A stretch of DNA of 64,000 nt from Armatimonadota bacterium (GTDB lineage: Bacteria > Armatimonadota > Zipacnadia > JAUWAU01). Location: positions 124,001 to 188,000 of the forward strand of contig JAUWAU010000005.1 of assembly GCA_030601885.1 (NCBI GenBank). Direction: 5' to 3'. The notes below the pieces were generated by a model, which saw nothing but the letters and a program-made list of their open reading frames with translations, was not told the origin of the DNA and ran no database searches. The stretch's first letter is position 1. Every line of letters starts with the position of its first letter. Below, piece after piece: positions 51,201 to 60,952 of the stretch. A program made the position numbers and the translations under genes.

Positions 51201-51513
51201 CGGCTGCGTCCCTCCGTGAGTCTCCGCGGACGATAACGTCCGCCAGCGGTTGCGCAAGGCAGCGCGTGCTTCACACCTGGACAACTGTTTTTCGGCACGG
51301 CCTCGAGGCGGGCCACTCGCCGCCTTCGGCCTGGCGACGGGCCCCGGGCACCAGCGGCGCCCAATTCGTGCGCGCCATAATACGAACTTTCATGTGGGCC
51401 GTCAAGTGCTGCCATTGCAGGCCCAGGAGCATCGTTTTTGACGGATGGCGGCGTCGGGGCCTTGTTGTTTCGGCATCGGGAGGAGATTCGCATAAGTTCA
51501 AGAAACGGTATAT

Positions 51514-51836
51514 GTGGTGGCTGCCAGCGGTGCACGGATCTGGCACCTGGTCCTGGAGGACCGGGAGAAGCTGATCCCCGCGCTGCACCGCGGGCAGTGC
51601 CACGGCATTTTGCCCGCTGCCGTGGAGCTCTTCGACGAGCTCGGGCAGTTTTGCCTGGAGCTGGGGCTGCCGGAGTTGCCGGCGAAGCTGCCCGACCCAC
51701 GCCGCCGGCGCTCCATCCCCGCCTTCTTCTTCGCCACCATCCTGGTGCACAAGGCGCCGTTTCGCCTCCGCAGCCTGCGTCTAACGACGCAGTGTTGGTT
51801 CGGTCGCCGGAACTGCCACGCCGAATGCGTGCTTGA
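51514..51836 (+). pseudogene. possible transposase remnant with frameshift
   Basis: From 51514 the frame reads WHLVLEDREKLIPALHRG..., then LPDPRRRRSIPAFFFATILV and HKAPFRLRSLR, which resembles the N-terminal part of some DDE transposases (a PDPR motif before a hydrophobic helix). Near 51785 similarity moves to another frame (DAVLVRSPELPRRMRA) that stops at 51836. Nothing recognisable follows. I regard it as a decayed transposase end; the family assignment is weak, and no terminal repeats are seen. Confidence 0.3.
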
Positions 51837-52028
51837 CATCCTGGCTCCAGTGGCGTATGCGATGTGTCTGGCAAGGACACATCGCGGCCGTAGAGCAACC
51901 GATCTGGCCAACGTGTGTTCCGACGCGACAGCGACACGCGGCGACGTCCAGCACGATGCGTGGCGGGGGCTCGCGAACGGGGGGAAGCCTCGATCATTCA
52001 CCCGGCTCCTCAGAAAGGTTCCTGAGCT

Positions 52029-52790
52029 ATGCAGGTTAACCTTGCCCGCCCAAGGCGATCTGCGACGCCAATGGCCGGCCAAGCCGTTACCGCCGTCATC
52101 GTCGCCTTCGGCGACTCCGTGACCCAAGCGACGCCGCACGTGCACGAGACACAGTCCTTCGTGGCGCGCTTGGAGGAGGCCCTGAATCGTCGGCTGGGTT
52201 GTGCCGGCAACAGCGTCGCGATCATCAACGCGGGCGTCGCCGGCGAGAACAGCGCCGAAGGCTTGGCCCGCATCCAGGAGGCCGTGCTCGACCGTGCGCC
52301 AACACTCGTCCTCATTGAGTTCGGCCTCAATGACGTGCGCTACGAGCCCGAAAAGGCGACCTCACTCCAAGACTTTCGGGCTCATCTCACGGAAATGATC
52401 CGCCGCATTCGGCAGGAGCGCGCAAACAGCGTTCTCATGACCCCAAATCCGATAATCAACTCCCATCATCCGTATTCCCAGGCCACGGACTTCTACGCTC
52501 GCTGGGGCGGATGCGATCAGCGCCTGACGCAGTACGCCGACGCGGTAGGTGGAGTGGCTGCCGATGAGGGTGTCCCCCTGTGCGACATCCGCCGAGCGTT
52601 CATAGACAAAGCGATCGAGGCGCAGTTCCGGGGGGACACGGACGACCATACCGACCTCACAGCGCTCACAGAGTGCATCAATCCCAGCGACGGCGTCCAC
52701 CCGAACGCGCGAGGGCACGAGCTGATCACCATCGAGCTGTTCAAGGTGCTGGTGCGGCATCCCGAGCTACTGGAGCAGCCGATCGCGTGA
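52029..52790 (+). CDS. SGNH/GDSL hydrolase
   Basis: 253 residues. Block I is VAFGDSVTQA (catalytic Ser), then block II with INAGVAGENSAEG, block III FGLNDVRYEP and block V SDGVHPNARGH (Asp-His). It is an esterase or acyl hydrolase of the kind acting on cell-surface polysaccharides. No signal peptide is evident. The following gene makes a nucleotide-sugar dehydratase. Confidence 0.85.
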   Translation: MQVNLARPRRSATPMAGQAVTAVIVAFGDSVTQATPHVHETQSFVARLEEALNRRLGCAGNSVAIINAGVAGENSAEGLARIQEAVLDRAPTLVLIEFGLNDVRYEPEKATSLQDFRAHLTEMIRRIRQERANSVLMTPNPIINSHHPYSQATDFYARWGGCDQRLTQYADAVGGVAADEGVPLCDIRRAFIDKAIEAQFRGDTDDHTDLTALTECINPSDGVHPNARGHELITIELFKVLVRHPELLEQPIA

Positions 52791-53089
52791 TGGTCAGAGG
52801 TTGGGGCTCGCGCTGCGGAACCCAAGATGTGCCGCGTGGAGGGAAGGAGGTCGATGGGGTCGCGTCGAAGCAATTACATAGGAGGGGTAGCGCCTCGGCA
52901 CCTGTGCCAGCGTCGTGCCGCTGCATCGGGGTCGTCATTGACGGCTCTCCCCTAGTGCCGGCACGTTCCAACTGAAGTATGTGGTATATTGCGTAGATCC
53001 TGAGCTCCTCAACGCAGCAACATGGACAGCCGCAGTCTGCCGAAGGGTCGCAGCTCAGACTTGCAGCAGGGAGTGGAGAGGCGAGCACA

Positions 53090-54148
53090 GTGTTTGAGAA
53101 CAAACGCGCCCTCGTAACTGGTGGCACTGGTTCCTTCGGACAAGAGATCGTGCCGGAGCTGCTCATGCGTCGCGTCAGTGAAGTGCGTGTATTCAGCCGC
53201 GATGAGGAGAAGCAGCGCCAGATGGCGCAGGAGTGGAAGACGCGCCGTCTCGACTCGGGAAGCGGCACTGTCAGCTTCATCCTCGGCGATGTCCGCGACG
53301 CGGACACTGTAGAGCGTGCGACGCGGGACGTAGACATTGTCTTCCACGCCGCAGCCCTCAAGCAGGTCCCCTCCTGCGAAAGGAACGTGTTGGCGGCCGT
53401 CTCGACCAACGTCCTGGGCGCCTCCAACGTCATCGAGGCCGCGCTGCAAAACGGCGCCGAACGGGTCGTCACCATTGGCACCGACAAAGCCGTCGAGCCG
53501 GTCAGCGTCATGGGGATGACCAAAGGGCTCCAGGAACGGCTTTTCATCGAGGCAGCGTGGCGCCGCGGCAGTGCCCGCACCGTGTTTTGCACGGTGCGCG
53601 CCGGCAATGTCATTGGCTCGCGCGGCTCCGTGGTGCCGCTCTTCAAGCAGCAGATAGAGGCGGGCGGCCCGGTGACCGTGACGTGTCCAGATATGACTCG
53701 CTTCCTCATGAGCGTCCGGGAGGCCGTCGCCCTCGCGTTCGACGCAGCGCAGCGGGCAGTCGGGGGCGAGATCTTTGTGCTGCAAATGCCGGCGGTCAAG
53801 CTCGGAGTGCTCGCCCAGGTTATGATCGAGTCACTTGCGCCGGGATCGAAGATCGAGGTGCAGGATATAGGACCGCGTCCGGGAGAGCGCATGCACGAGC
53901 TGCTTGTATCGGCACCCGAGAGAGCGCGTACCATCCGCCAGGATCCATTCTTCGTGGTCCTGCCGGAGCTGGATATACCTGAGACGCTGGAGCAGTACAA
54001 GGGTGTCCCGCGCGCCAAGCTTGACCCCGATGGGGAACTCAGCTCCGGTGCCATGCCCTTGCTGACGCCGGAAGAGACGCGGAGGAAGCTGCAAGAAGCG
54101 GGATGGCTCCCCCACGACGCGCGGATCCGCGCTCCGGCGATCACGTAG
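53090..54148 (+). CDS. nucleotide-sugar 4,6-dehydratase, CapD/PseB type
   Basis: 352 residues. Short-chain dehydrogenase fold with ALVTGGTGSFGQEIV (NAD-binding), GDVRDADTV, FHAAALKQVPSCE and TDKAVEPVSVMGMTKGLQE. The Met-x-x-x-Lys pair in place of Tyr-x-x-x-Lys is normal for inverting UDP-GlcNAc 4,6-dehydratases such as PseB and CapD. It would make a 4-keto-6-deoxy sugar for a surface polymer or glycoprotein. GTG start with GGAGTGGAGAGG upstream. Confidence 0.9.
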   Translation: MFENKRALVTGGTGSFGQEIVPELLMRRVSEVRVFSRDEEKQRQMAQEWKTRRLDSGSGTVSFILGDVRDADTVERATRDVDIVFHAAALKQVPSCERNVLAAVSTNVLGASNVIEAALQNGAERVVTIGTDKAVEPVSVMGMTKGLQERLFIEAAWRRGSARTVFCTVRAGNVIGSRGSVVPLFKQQIEAGGPVTVTCPDMTRFLMSVREAVALAFDAAQRAVGGEIFVLQMPAVKLGVLAQVMIESLAPGSKIEVQDIGPRPGERMHELLVSAPERARTIRQDPFFVVLPELDIPETLEQYKGVPRAKLDPDGELSSGAMPLLTPEETRRKLQEAGWLPHDARIRAPAIT

Positions 54149-54395
54149 TTCGCGCCTACCGAAGGCTCACAGACGTGCGAGGCCGCGCGGATGCTCGCCG
54201 TATGCGATCGTCCTGGGGACCGTGTCGGTCCCCGCCTCGTCCATTCCGCGCAACCATGCCGAAGCACGGCGTCAGGATCGTTCGCGACCAAGCTGAACCC
54301 AAAGCCGGGCCCGCCCACCTCCCATTCGCCGCCCCGGGCTTTTCAGGTAGGGCGCGTGCGCAGAAGGCCAACGCAGCGGAGGAGACTCCCTGGCA

Positions 54396-57300
54396 ATGCG
54401 TGTAGGCGACATCGTAGAAACGCTCACAGTACCGACGGTAATGCAGCTTGACACAGTCGCGCAGCTTCGGGAGCGCCTGGATGTGGACTTGCTGGAGCGG
54501 GGCAGCGCCGAGTATGCCCCGCCCACGACCACGGAGGCGGGCAGCGCCCCGCCGTCGGAGCCGCCGTCGGGGCCGACTGCCGAGGTGCGGCGCATCCTTC
54601 GTGACTACGTGCTGTGTGAGCCTGATGCTGCTGGTGGTGGGGAGAACGGCGATGGCAGCCCGGCGGTGGCTCTACGCACGGCATTGGAAGGCATGTCCGC
54701 TCCGGCCGACGGCGGCGCCCCGGGCCCGGCGGGCGGGGGCGCCGGCTTCCTCATCGACGGCGTGCACGGGTCGGGCAAGACGCACTTCCTCAGCGTGCTA
54801 TCGCTGCTGTTGGAGTACCAGGCGGCGCGCGACATCTTCGCACAGGCGCACCCGGAGTTCGGGGCGGTGCTGGCTCGGCTGGGCGCCGAGCAGCCCCTCT
54901 TGGTGGTGCTCATCCCCCTGGACGAGCATCGAGGTCGGAACGAGCTACTCGAAGACATCGTTCTTGATGCGACGGAAGCTGAGTTCGCCCGGCCCAAGTA
55001 CGGCATTCACCTCCCGCTATCGGCGCAGTCCCACGCCCTTCACCTCATCGACGAGTACGTAGCGCCCCGATACAGGCATGAGTTGGATGCCTACATCCGA
55101 CGCGACAGTGGCGGGCACGACCGCAATGGCTCGGCCAACGCTCGCCCCTCCGACGACCAAGCGCAAAGGCAAGCCACACTCGCCTTCGGCGATGGCGAGT
55201 GGGCGCGCCTGCGCCGACGAGATCCTCGAGCCGCCCTGCAGGTCGCGCGCCAGTTCCTGAGCGAGATGAACTATCCACTCGACTTCCGCCAGTCCCGTGT
55301 CCAGCGACTTCGAAGCCTGACCGAAGCTCTCCAAAGCAATGGCTTTCGCGGTATCGTATGGCTGGTGGACGAACTGGGGCTGTTCCTTCGGAGCGCCGAG
55401 CCCAAGGCGCTGGCAAACGATTGCGGCTTCCTCCAGTTCCTCGGGCAGAGCACCCAAACGCATTCCATGTGGTTCGTCGGCACCATGCGCCGCAGCATGG
55501 ATGCCATGACCGATCTGAGCCCGCATGCCATCCTGCAGGTGCGGGAGCGGTACAAAACGGGGCTGTCGTTGGCTGCCTCCAACGTCCGGCAGGTGCTTCG
55601 CCGCCGGGTGTTGCGACGGCCGGATCCTGATGCATTCAGCCGCGCCATGCTCCGCCTGCACGACGGCTACAAGCAGCGATTCCCCCCGTTGAGCTTTACG
55701 CAGGCGCAACTGGCCGCCGCCTACCCGTTGCATCCGATGACCATGGACTGCTTGGAGGCCGCTGCGGGAAGGTTCCTCTCGCGCGCCCGGTCAGCCATTG
55801 ACTTCGTGCAGGCCCGCGTTGCCGGAGACCGGACCCGGGCGCTTGCGGGTATCCTGGACCACGATGTCGCGGCGCTGGTGACGCCTGACGTGCTCTTCGA
55901 CCACTTCGCCGGCCAAATGGCGCAGAGCGCGGGGCCCCTCGGCGAGTACGTCGGCGAAGTGCACGAGTACTTCGTGCGTAATATGGCCACGCTGCTCCCC
56001 GGGCAAGCCGGGCTCGGAATGCGCACCGTCAAAACGCTTCTGATGCTTCGGGCGACGAATCAGGAGGCCTCTGTCAAGCGGCTGGCCGAATGCGTCATGC
56101 TGCTCGAGCCGGCTGCAGATGAGTGCCCCCACGCCGCCATGCACGCGGTCCTGCAGCAACTCAGCGATGCCACCCCATACGTGCGGGTCAGAAAACGCGA
56201 ACACGATGCGGAAGACGTCTACTTCATCGAGGTGCCGCCACGGGCCGACGGGGGCATTCGACACCGCGTGGCGATGGCTAAGTCCGTGCTGGCCGACGAT
56301 GACCCGCGCATCGTGGAGCACGTGCTGCGCGCGTGCTGCACGGCTATCTTTCCCATCAACAACTTCCGCCAGCCCAAAGTGGTCGAACTGGAGTGGCGCA
56401 ACACCCGCCGTCACGCGACCGTAGTCCAGGTCAACATATCGGCTCTCTCCACGGCGCAGCTCGGCGATGGGATGAACCGATTGGCCGATCCGGAGACGCG
56501 CGAGAGCTGCCAGGTCTTCATCGGCGTGCCATTCCGCACCGACGAGCAGGTCCGCCATTGGCAGTCAGTGTGCCGGGACCTACCGACCAGCCGCTGGCGC
56601 AGTGCGTTGATCGCATGGATACCCCGCAGGCTGGCGCCCGGGGAGCTGCTCCGGCTCAAAGAGTACGCTGCCGCCAGCATGGTTGACGAAGTCGGGGCGA
56701 CCCGGCGCCTCTCCCGTACGACGGAGCCACTGCCGCGTTCGCACGAGGGCGATGCCGCCCCGGCGAACAGCCGAGACATCGAGGCGCTCATGCGCGAGAT
56801 CTATGCTGAGGGCACTCTCGTGACCGCCGCGGCCGCACCGCCCAAGGCAGCACCGTCGCCATCGCTGCCGGCAATAAAGGACGATTGGGGCACTTTGCTG
56901 CGGTACGTCTGCGGCGTGGCATTCGAGGGGGTGTTCCCGCGATTCACCGACGTCATGCCGACGGCGCGCCTCGCCAGCCGGCAGCAGATCGATCGACTTA
57001 TCGCGGGGCTAATCCTCGGCGATTTGACGCCTGAGAGCATGCCGCCGCGGCTGCGTGCCCTCGTCCGGACCCATTTGGGGCCCATGAAGCTCGTTGCTGA
57101 GCGTGACGGGCGTTTCGTGTTGTCCGCGTCCGACAGCGCAGTGGCAACAGAGGCGTTCGATTTCATCAGCCATCGCGACACTTCGAAACGGCATGCCCGC
57201 GGGCGACCGATGGCCTTCGAGCACCTGCTCCAACTCATGGCAAAATCGGAGTTCGGTGTCCCTGAGGCCATGTCCCGCGTTGTCGTGTCTGTGCTCGCGC

Positions 57301-58703
57301 GGTTGGGATATCTTGAGATGCTGGACGATGCACGGCAGCCCATCCAGCTATGTGCGCGGCGGCGGCCCACGCCGGGCGGTGAGAGCGATGCCCGTCGCCC
57401 CAGCGCCCCGACAGGCCGGGGGGCGCTGAGCGGCGTGGCCTATGTCGCCAGGGCGCCCCTGCTTGCCCATCACGAGTGGCAGCAAGCTGGGCGCATAGCC
57501 CGTGGTCTGCTCGGGGTGCCGCTCGCGCCGCCCGACTGGCCCGTCCAGCAAGCGCTCTGGGAGCAGCTCGTCGCCGCCAAGGCCGAGTGGGACGAACGCC
57601 TGAGCCAGCTTCGCCGCGGACTCGACGACTTGTGCCGAGCATTGGAGCACCGAAGAGAGCGGTGGCGAGAAAGCCATGAGGCCATCGAGGCGGCGAGTGC
57701 CGTGTTCGAATGCATAGATCCGTCCCGGCACGCGGCCGATGGTTTGACGAGGCTGATCGCCGGATGCGGAGAGCTCTGCGGTCGCTCGCGACCGCTCGGC
57801 GATCATCCCCTCGCGCCGGCTGTAGCGCAGATCGTGGCGCACATTGATGCCATCGGCAAGTTCCTCGCGGACAACGCGAAGCCGCTCATCCAGATACACG
57901 AGTACCTGTCGCGCGTCGAGCTGCCCGCGAAGCCCGCCGTGCAGGCGACCGCGCATCGGGAGCGGCTGCTGCAGCTCATCAACGGCGGCGAGGCTCTTGT
58001 CGGGTCGGCAACGATGGCAGCAAGGCTGTGGCGGAGTTTTCAGACTGCCTACATTCGCGAGTACGTCGCCTGGCACGAGGGCTCTCACCGGGCGCCCGAG
58101 TTTCAGCGATACCGGCAATTGCGCTCGATGCCCGCCTACCGGGCCCTACAGCAGCTCTCGAAGCTGGCGCTGTCAGTGCAATTGAGCCTTAAGGACGTCG
58201 ATGCAGTGCTCGATGTGCAGCTTGCCAAGCAGTGCAGCAATGAGGCGCTCAGCGATGACCTGAAAGGGGAGCCGCTGTGCCCCAAGTGCCAACTCCACCT
58301 CGGCGCTTCTCTGGATCTCGTCCCGGCCAAAGAAGTGGACGAGTTGATCCGCCGGGCCCTGGCCGAGCACATCGCGGCTCTCAAGCAGCCTCCTGTCCGC
58401 AAGGCGCTCATCGAGTATGCCGAGTCGTGCCCCACCACGGAGCTGGACAATCGAGTCAGGGCCCTCACGGAGCTGCCGTTAGAAGTCGCTGCGGCGCGGT
58501 TGCTCGCCGATCTCAGCAACGACCTCATCCGTCACGCACGGCGAGCTATTGCGGGACGAAGGATCCACTTGCGTCGCCTGGAGGCATTGCGCGGTCAATC
58601 CGCCGGCCGAACGCTCACGAAGGGGGAACTCACCGAGACGCTGCGCAAGTGGCTGGATGAGCGGGACGAACTGGCAGCGGACGAGCTCATCCACGTGGAG
58701 TAG
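54396..58703 (+). CDS. giant P-loop ATPase, BrxC/PglY (DUF6079)-like
   Basis: 1435 residues. The N-terminus VGDIVETLTVPTVMQLD and the long insertion before the P-loop are like BrxC/PglY proteins. Walker A is GVHGSGKT (122-129), and Walker B/DE lies in IVWLVDELGLFLRS (about 320-333), followed by a sensor-like WFVGTMRRSM. The C-terminal third is helical and holds a CPKC motif (LCPKCQLHLG, about residue 1290). BrxC and PglY are the large ATPases of BREX phage-defence systems, but no BREX methylase, PglZ or Lon is present here, so this is an orphan relative. The dehydratase gene lies upstream and the ABC exporter gene is convergent. Confidence 0.6.
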   Translation: MRVGDIVETLTVPTVMQLDTVAQLRERLDVDLLERGSAEYAPPTTTEAGSAPPSEPPSGPTAEVRRILRDYVLCEPDAAGGGENGDGSPAVALRTALEGMSAPADGGAPGPAGGGAGFLIDGVHGSGKTHFLSVLSLLLEYQAARDIFAQAHPEFGAVLARLGAEQPLLVVLIPLDEHRGRNELLEDIVLDATEAEFARPKYGIHLPLSAQSHALHLIDEYVAPRYRHELDAYIRRDSGGHDRNGSANARPSDDQAQRQATLAFGDGEWARLRRRDPRAALQVARQFLSEMNYPLDFRQSRVQRLRSLTEALQSNGFRGIVWLVDELGLFLRSAEPKALANDCGFLQFLGQSTQTHSMWFVGTMRRSMDAMTDLSPHAILQVRERYKTGLSLAASNVRQVLRRRVLRRPDPDAFSRAMLRLHDGYKQRFPPLSFTQAQLAAAYPLHPMTMDCLEAAAGRFLSRARSAIDFVQARVAGDRTRALAGILDHDVAALVTPDVLFDHFAGQMAQSAGPLGEYVGEVHEYFVRNMATLLPGQAGLGMRTVKTLLMLRATNQEASVKRLAECVMLLEPAADECPHAAMHAVLQQLSDATPYVRVRKREHDAEDVYFIEVPPRADGGIRHRVAMAKSVLADDDPRIVEHVLRACCTAIFPINNFRQPKVVELEWRNTRRHATVVQVNISALSTAQLGDGMNRLADPETRESCQVFIGVPFRTDEQVRHWQSVCRDLPTSRWRSALIAWIPRRLAPGELLRLKEYAAASMVDEVGATRRLSRTTEPLPRSHEGDAAPANSRDIEALMREIYAEGTLVTAAAAPPKAAPSPSLPAIKDDWGTLLRYVCGVAFEGVFPRFTDVMPTARLASRQQIDRLIAGLILGDLTPESMPPRLRALVRTHLGPMKLVAERDGRFVLSASDSAVATEAFDFISHRDTSKRHARGRPMAFEHLLQLMAKSEFGVPEAMSRVVVSVLARLGYLEMLDDARQPIQLCARRRPTPGGESDARRPSAPTGRGALSGVAYVARAPLLAHHEWQQAGRIARGLLGVPLAPPDWPVQQALWEQLVAAKAEWDERLSQLRRGLDDLCRALEHRRERWRESHEAIEAASAVFECIDPSRHAADGLTRLIAGCGELCGRSRPLGDHPLAPAVAQIVAHIDAIGKFLADNAKPLIQIHEYLSRVELPAKPAVQATAHRERLLQLINGGEALVGSATMAARLWRSFQTAYIREYVAWHEGSHRAPEFQRYRQLRSMPAYRALQQLSKLALSVQLSLKDVDAVLDVQLAKQCSNEALSDDLKGEPLCPKCQLHLGASLDLVPAKEVDELIRRALAEHIAALKQPPVRKALIEYAESCPTTELDNRVRALTELPLEVAAARLLADLSNDLIRHARRAIAGRRIHLRRLEALRGQSAGRTLTKGELTETLRKWLDERDELAADELIHVE

Positions 58704-58789
58704 CGCGAGGCACATACGCCTCAAGTTCTCGGCCCCAGTAGCCGATAAACCCTCAGGTACGTGTTGCCTCGTATCTGGGGGAATGAGAT

Positions 58790-58990
58790 GTGTGGTACTT
58801 GCTCGGGCTCGCGACCGTGTGCTTTCTGGGGTTGGCTTTACTCGGCGTCTGCGCCTGTGTCCTGGGAGCTCGTACGGAGGCCCGAGCACGGCGCTCCGGG
58901 GGCTTGTATGCAGCCAGTGTGAGGCGAGACGCCCGTGAACTGGCCCCCGGCTGCTCAACCGCTCGTTCTCGTGCTCCGGCACGCCAGTGA
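58790..58990 (+). CDS. possible small single-pass membrane protein
   Basis: 66 residues from a GTG at 58790: MWYLLGLATVCFLGLALLG gives one membrane helix, then a basic tail (RTEARARRSGG). GGGGG lies eight bases upstream. It stands alone between the ATPase and the convergent ABC gene. No family recognised; real coding is uncertain. Confidence 0.3.
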   Translation: MWYLLGLATVCFLGLALLGVCACVLGARTEARARRSGGLYAASVRRDARELAPGCSTARSRAPARQ

Positions 58991-59011
58991 AGCGCCGGGC
59001 GCACCCCAGCC

Positions 59012-60832
59012 TCAACTCACAGCGGCCTGATGCCCTCGATGCGCCTGCAGCTCATGCATGCGGGCGAAGTGCCCGTTCTTGGCCAGTAGCTCCTCGTGCG
59101 TTCCCTGCTCGACGATTCTGCCGTCGCTCAGCACTACGATGCGGTCTGCATGGACGACGCTGGACAAACGGTGCGCGATGATGAGCGTTGTCCGATCCTT
59201 GATCAGCGTGTCCAAGGCGTGCCGTATCTCCCACTCGGCCTCCGCGTCCAACGAGGATGTTGCTTCGTCGAGGATGAGCATCCTCGGACCGCGGATGAGA
59301 GCCCGGGCGATGGCCAGGCGCTGCCGCTGGCCGCCGGAGAGCTTCACGCCGCGCTCGCCGATCAACGTATCGTAGCCGTTCGGCAGCCCGGAGATGAAGT
59401 CGTGCGCATAGGCGGCTGTGGCCGCCGCCTCCACCTCTGCGTCGGAAGCTTCCGGATTGCCAAACAGAATGTTGTCCCGCACCGTACCGGCAAAGAGAAT
59501 GGTATCCTGCGGCACGACGGCCATTTGACTGCGCAGCGAGGTCGCGGTGACCTTCGTCACATCATAGTCATCAATGGTCACCTTTCCATGTTGGGCCGCG
59601 TGAAGCCGGGGAATCAGCGCCGCGATGGTGCTCTTGCCCGAGCCACTCGGCCCGACCAGCGCCACCACCTCTCCCGGCTTGACGTCCAGGCTCACGTGCT
59701 TCAGCACCGCGCTGTCGGGCTCGTAGGCGAAGCAGACGTCCTCCAGGGCAATGTGTCCGCGAACCGGTGGCAATGGGACGGCGTCGGGCCTGTCACCAAT
59801 GGCCAGCGGCCCACCGAGTATGCCCTGCACGCGATCCAGTGCCACCTGGACGGCCTGCCAATCGGCGTTCAGGCGGGCGAGTTCCCGGAATTTCTTGCCC
59901 ACCAGGAGCATGAGCACCAGGAACGTCCCGAAGGCGCCGACCGTCAGCGGGCCCGATACCATGCGTTCCGCGAGCACCACGGCGGCACACACGAAAGCCG
60001 CAACGGGGATCAGCTCCACGACGCATCGCATGCTGCCGACGACAATGCGCTCGCGAAGCTGCGCGCGAATGTTGGCGCGGTTCTGTTCCTGGAACTTCTC
60101 CGCCTGCGCATCCCCCATGTCGAAGATCCGAATGGCGCGAATGCCCTGCAAGGTCTCTTCCACCACCGATGCGAGCCTGCCCAGATCGCGCTGGGCGGAA
60201 GCCCGTGCCCGGCGGACACGCTGTCCGCCTTTGGCAATCACCAGCAGCACAACGGGCACGGTGACGACGGCGACCAGGCTCAGCGGCCTGTCGATATGGA
60301 CCATCATCGCAATGCCGCCGATGATGATGATCGGATTGCCGATCAATGCGCCAAGCATGCCGGTGCCCACCAGGCGCATGATCAGGTCCGTGTCGCTGAT
60401 GATCTTCGCCACCAACGTTCCGGAGCGCTCGTTCTCCAGAAAGCCCAGGGAGAGGTCCTGAATGTGGGAGAAGGCACGCTTGCGCATGCCGGCCACGGTG
60501 CGCAGCCCCACGTAGGCGATGACTATCACGGCGCACAGCCCCAGGGCATTCTTGGTTAGATAGAGCACCAGAAGCATCAGGGCGCTCTTCTTGAGCTCCT
60601 GCGCCCCGGCCGGCGTCTCGTCCAGTGCGGTCTGCTCCGGCGCTTCAGCCGATTCATGCGCGGCGCGCGCTCCGGGGATCGGGAGGGGGGTGCGCATGCT
60701 GTCCAGGATCGGCCGCGCCTGGCTCACCGCCCACAGCGTGGCACCGGCCTCGCCCATGAGCAGGATCACGGCGAGCACGCACAGCGGCCACCGCGGCCGC
60801 ATATAGCTCCATAGATCCTTCGCAGCGCTCAT
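59012..60832 (-). CDS. MsbA-type ABC exporter (fused permease and ATPase)
   Basis: 606 residues. The N-terminal half has six predicted helices; the first periplasmic loop is enlarged by about 40 residues (PIPGARAAHESAEAPEQ...). The C-terminal ATPase has Walker A GPSGSGKST, Q-loop VVPQDTILFAG, signature LSGGQRQR, Walker B MLILDEATSS and H-loop IIAHRLS. It would act as a homodimer flipping lipid or glycolipid across the inner membrane. The radical SAM/SPASM gene ends 120 bp upstream. Confidence 0.93.
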   Translation of the reverse strand: MSAAKDLWSYMRPRWPLCVLAVILLMGEAGATLWAVSQARPILDSMRTPLPIPGARAAHESAEAPEQTALDETPAGAQELKKSALMLLVLYLTKNALGLCAVIVIAYVGLRTVAGMRKRAFSHIQDLSLGFLENERSGTLVAKIISDTDLIMRLVGTGMLGALIGNPIIIIGGIAMMVHIDRPLSLVAVVTVPVVLLVIAKGGQRVRRARASAQRDLGRLASVVEETLQGIRAIRIFDMGDAQAEKFQEQNRANIRAQLRERIVVGSMRCVVELIPVAAFVCAAVVLAERMVSGPLTVGAFGTFLVLMLLVGKKFRELARLNADWQAVQVALDRVQGILGGPLAIGDRPDAVPLPPVRGHIALEDVCFAYEPDSAVLKHVSLDVKPGEVVALVGPSGSGKSTIAALIPRLHAAQHGKVTIDDYDVTKVTATSLRSQMAVVPQDTILFAGTVRDNILFGNPEASDAEVEAAATAAYAHDFISGLPNGYDTLIGERGVKLSGGQRQRLAIARALIRGPRMLILDEATSSLDAEAEWEIRHALDTLIKDRTTLIIAHRLSSVVHADRIVVLSDGRIVEQGTHEELLAKNGHFARMHELQAHRGHQAAVS

Positions 60833-60952
60833 CCGTATACCGCCGACAATCCGTTCTGACGGCCTGCGACCCTCCAGGGCGGCTTTGCAAAGGCGGCGAG
60901 CCCTGCAGGGCTCGCCCCGTGGTCGGCAACTCTGTGTTGTCCTGGCCGGCCC

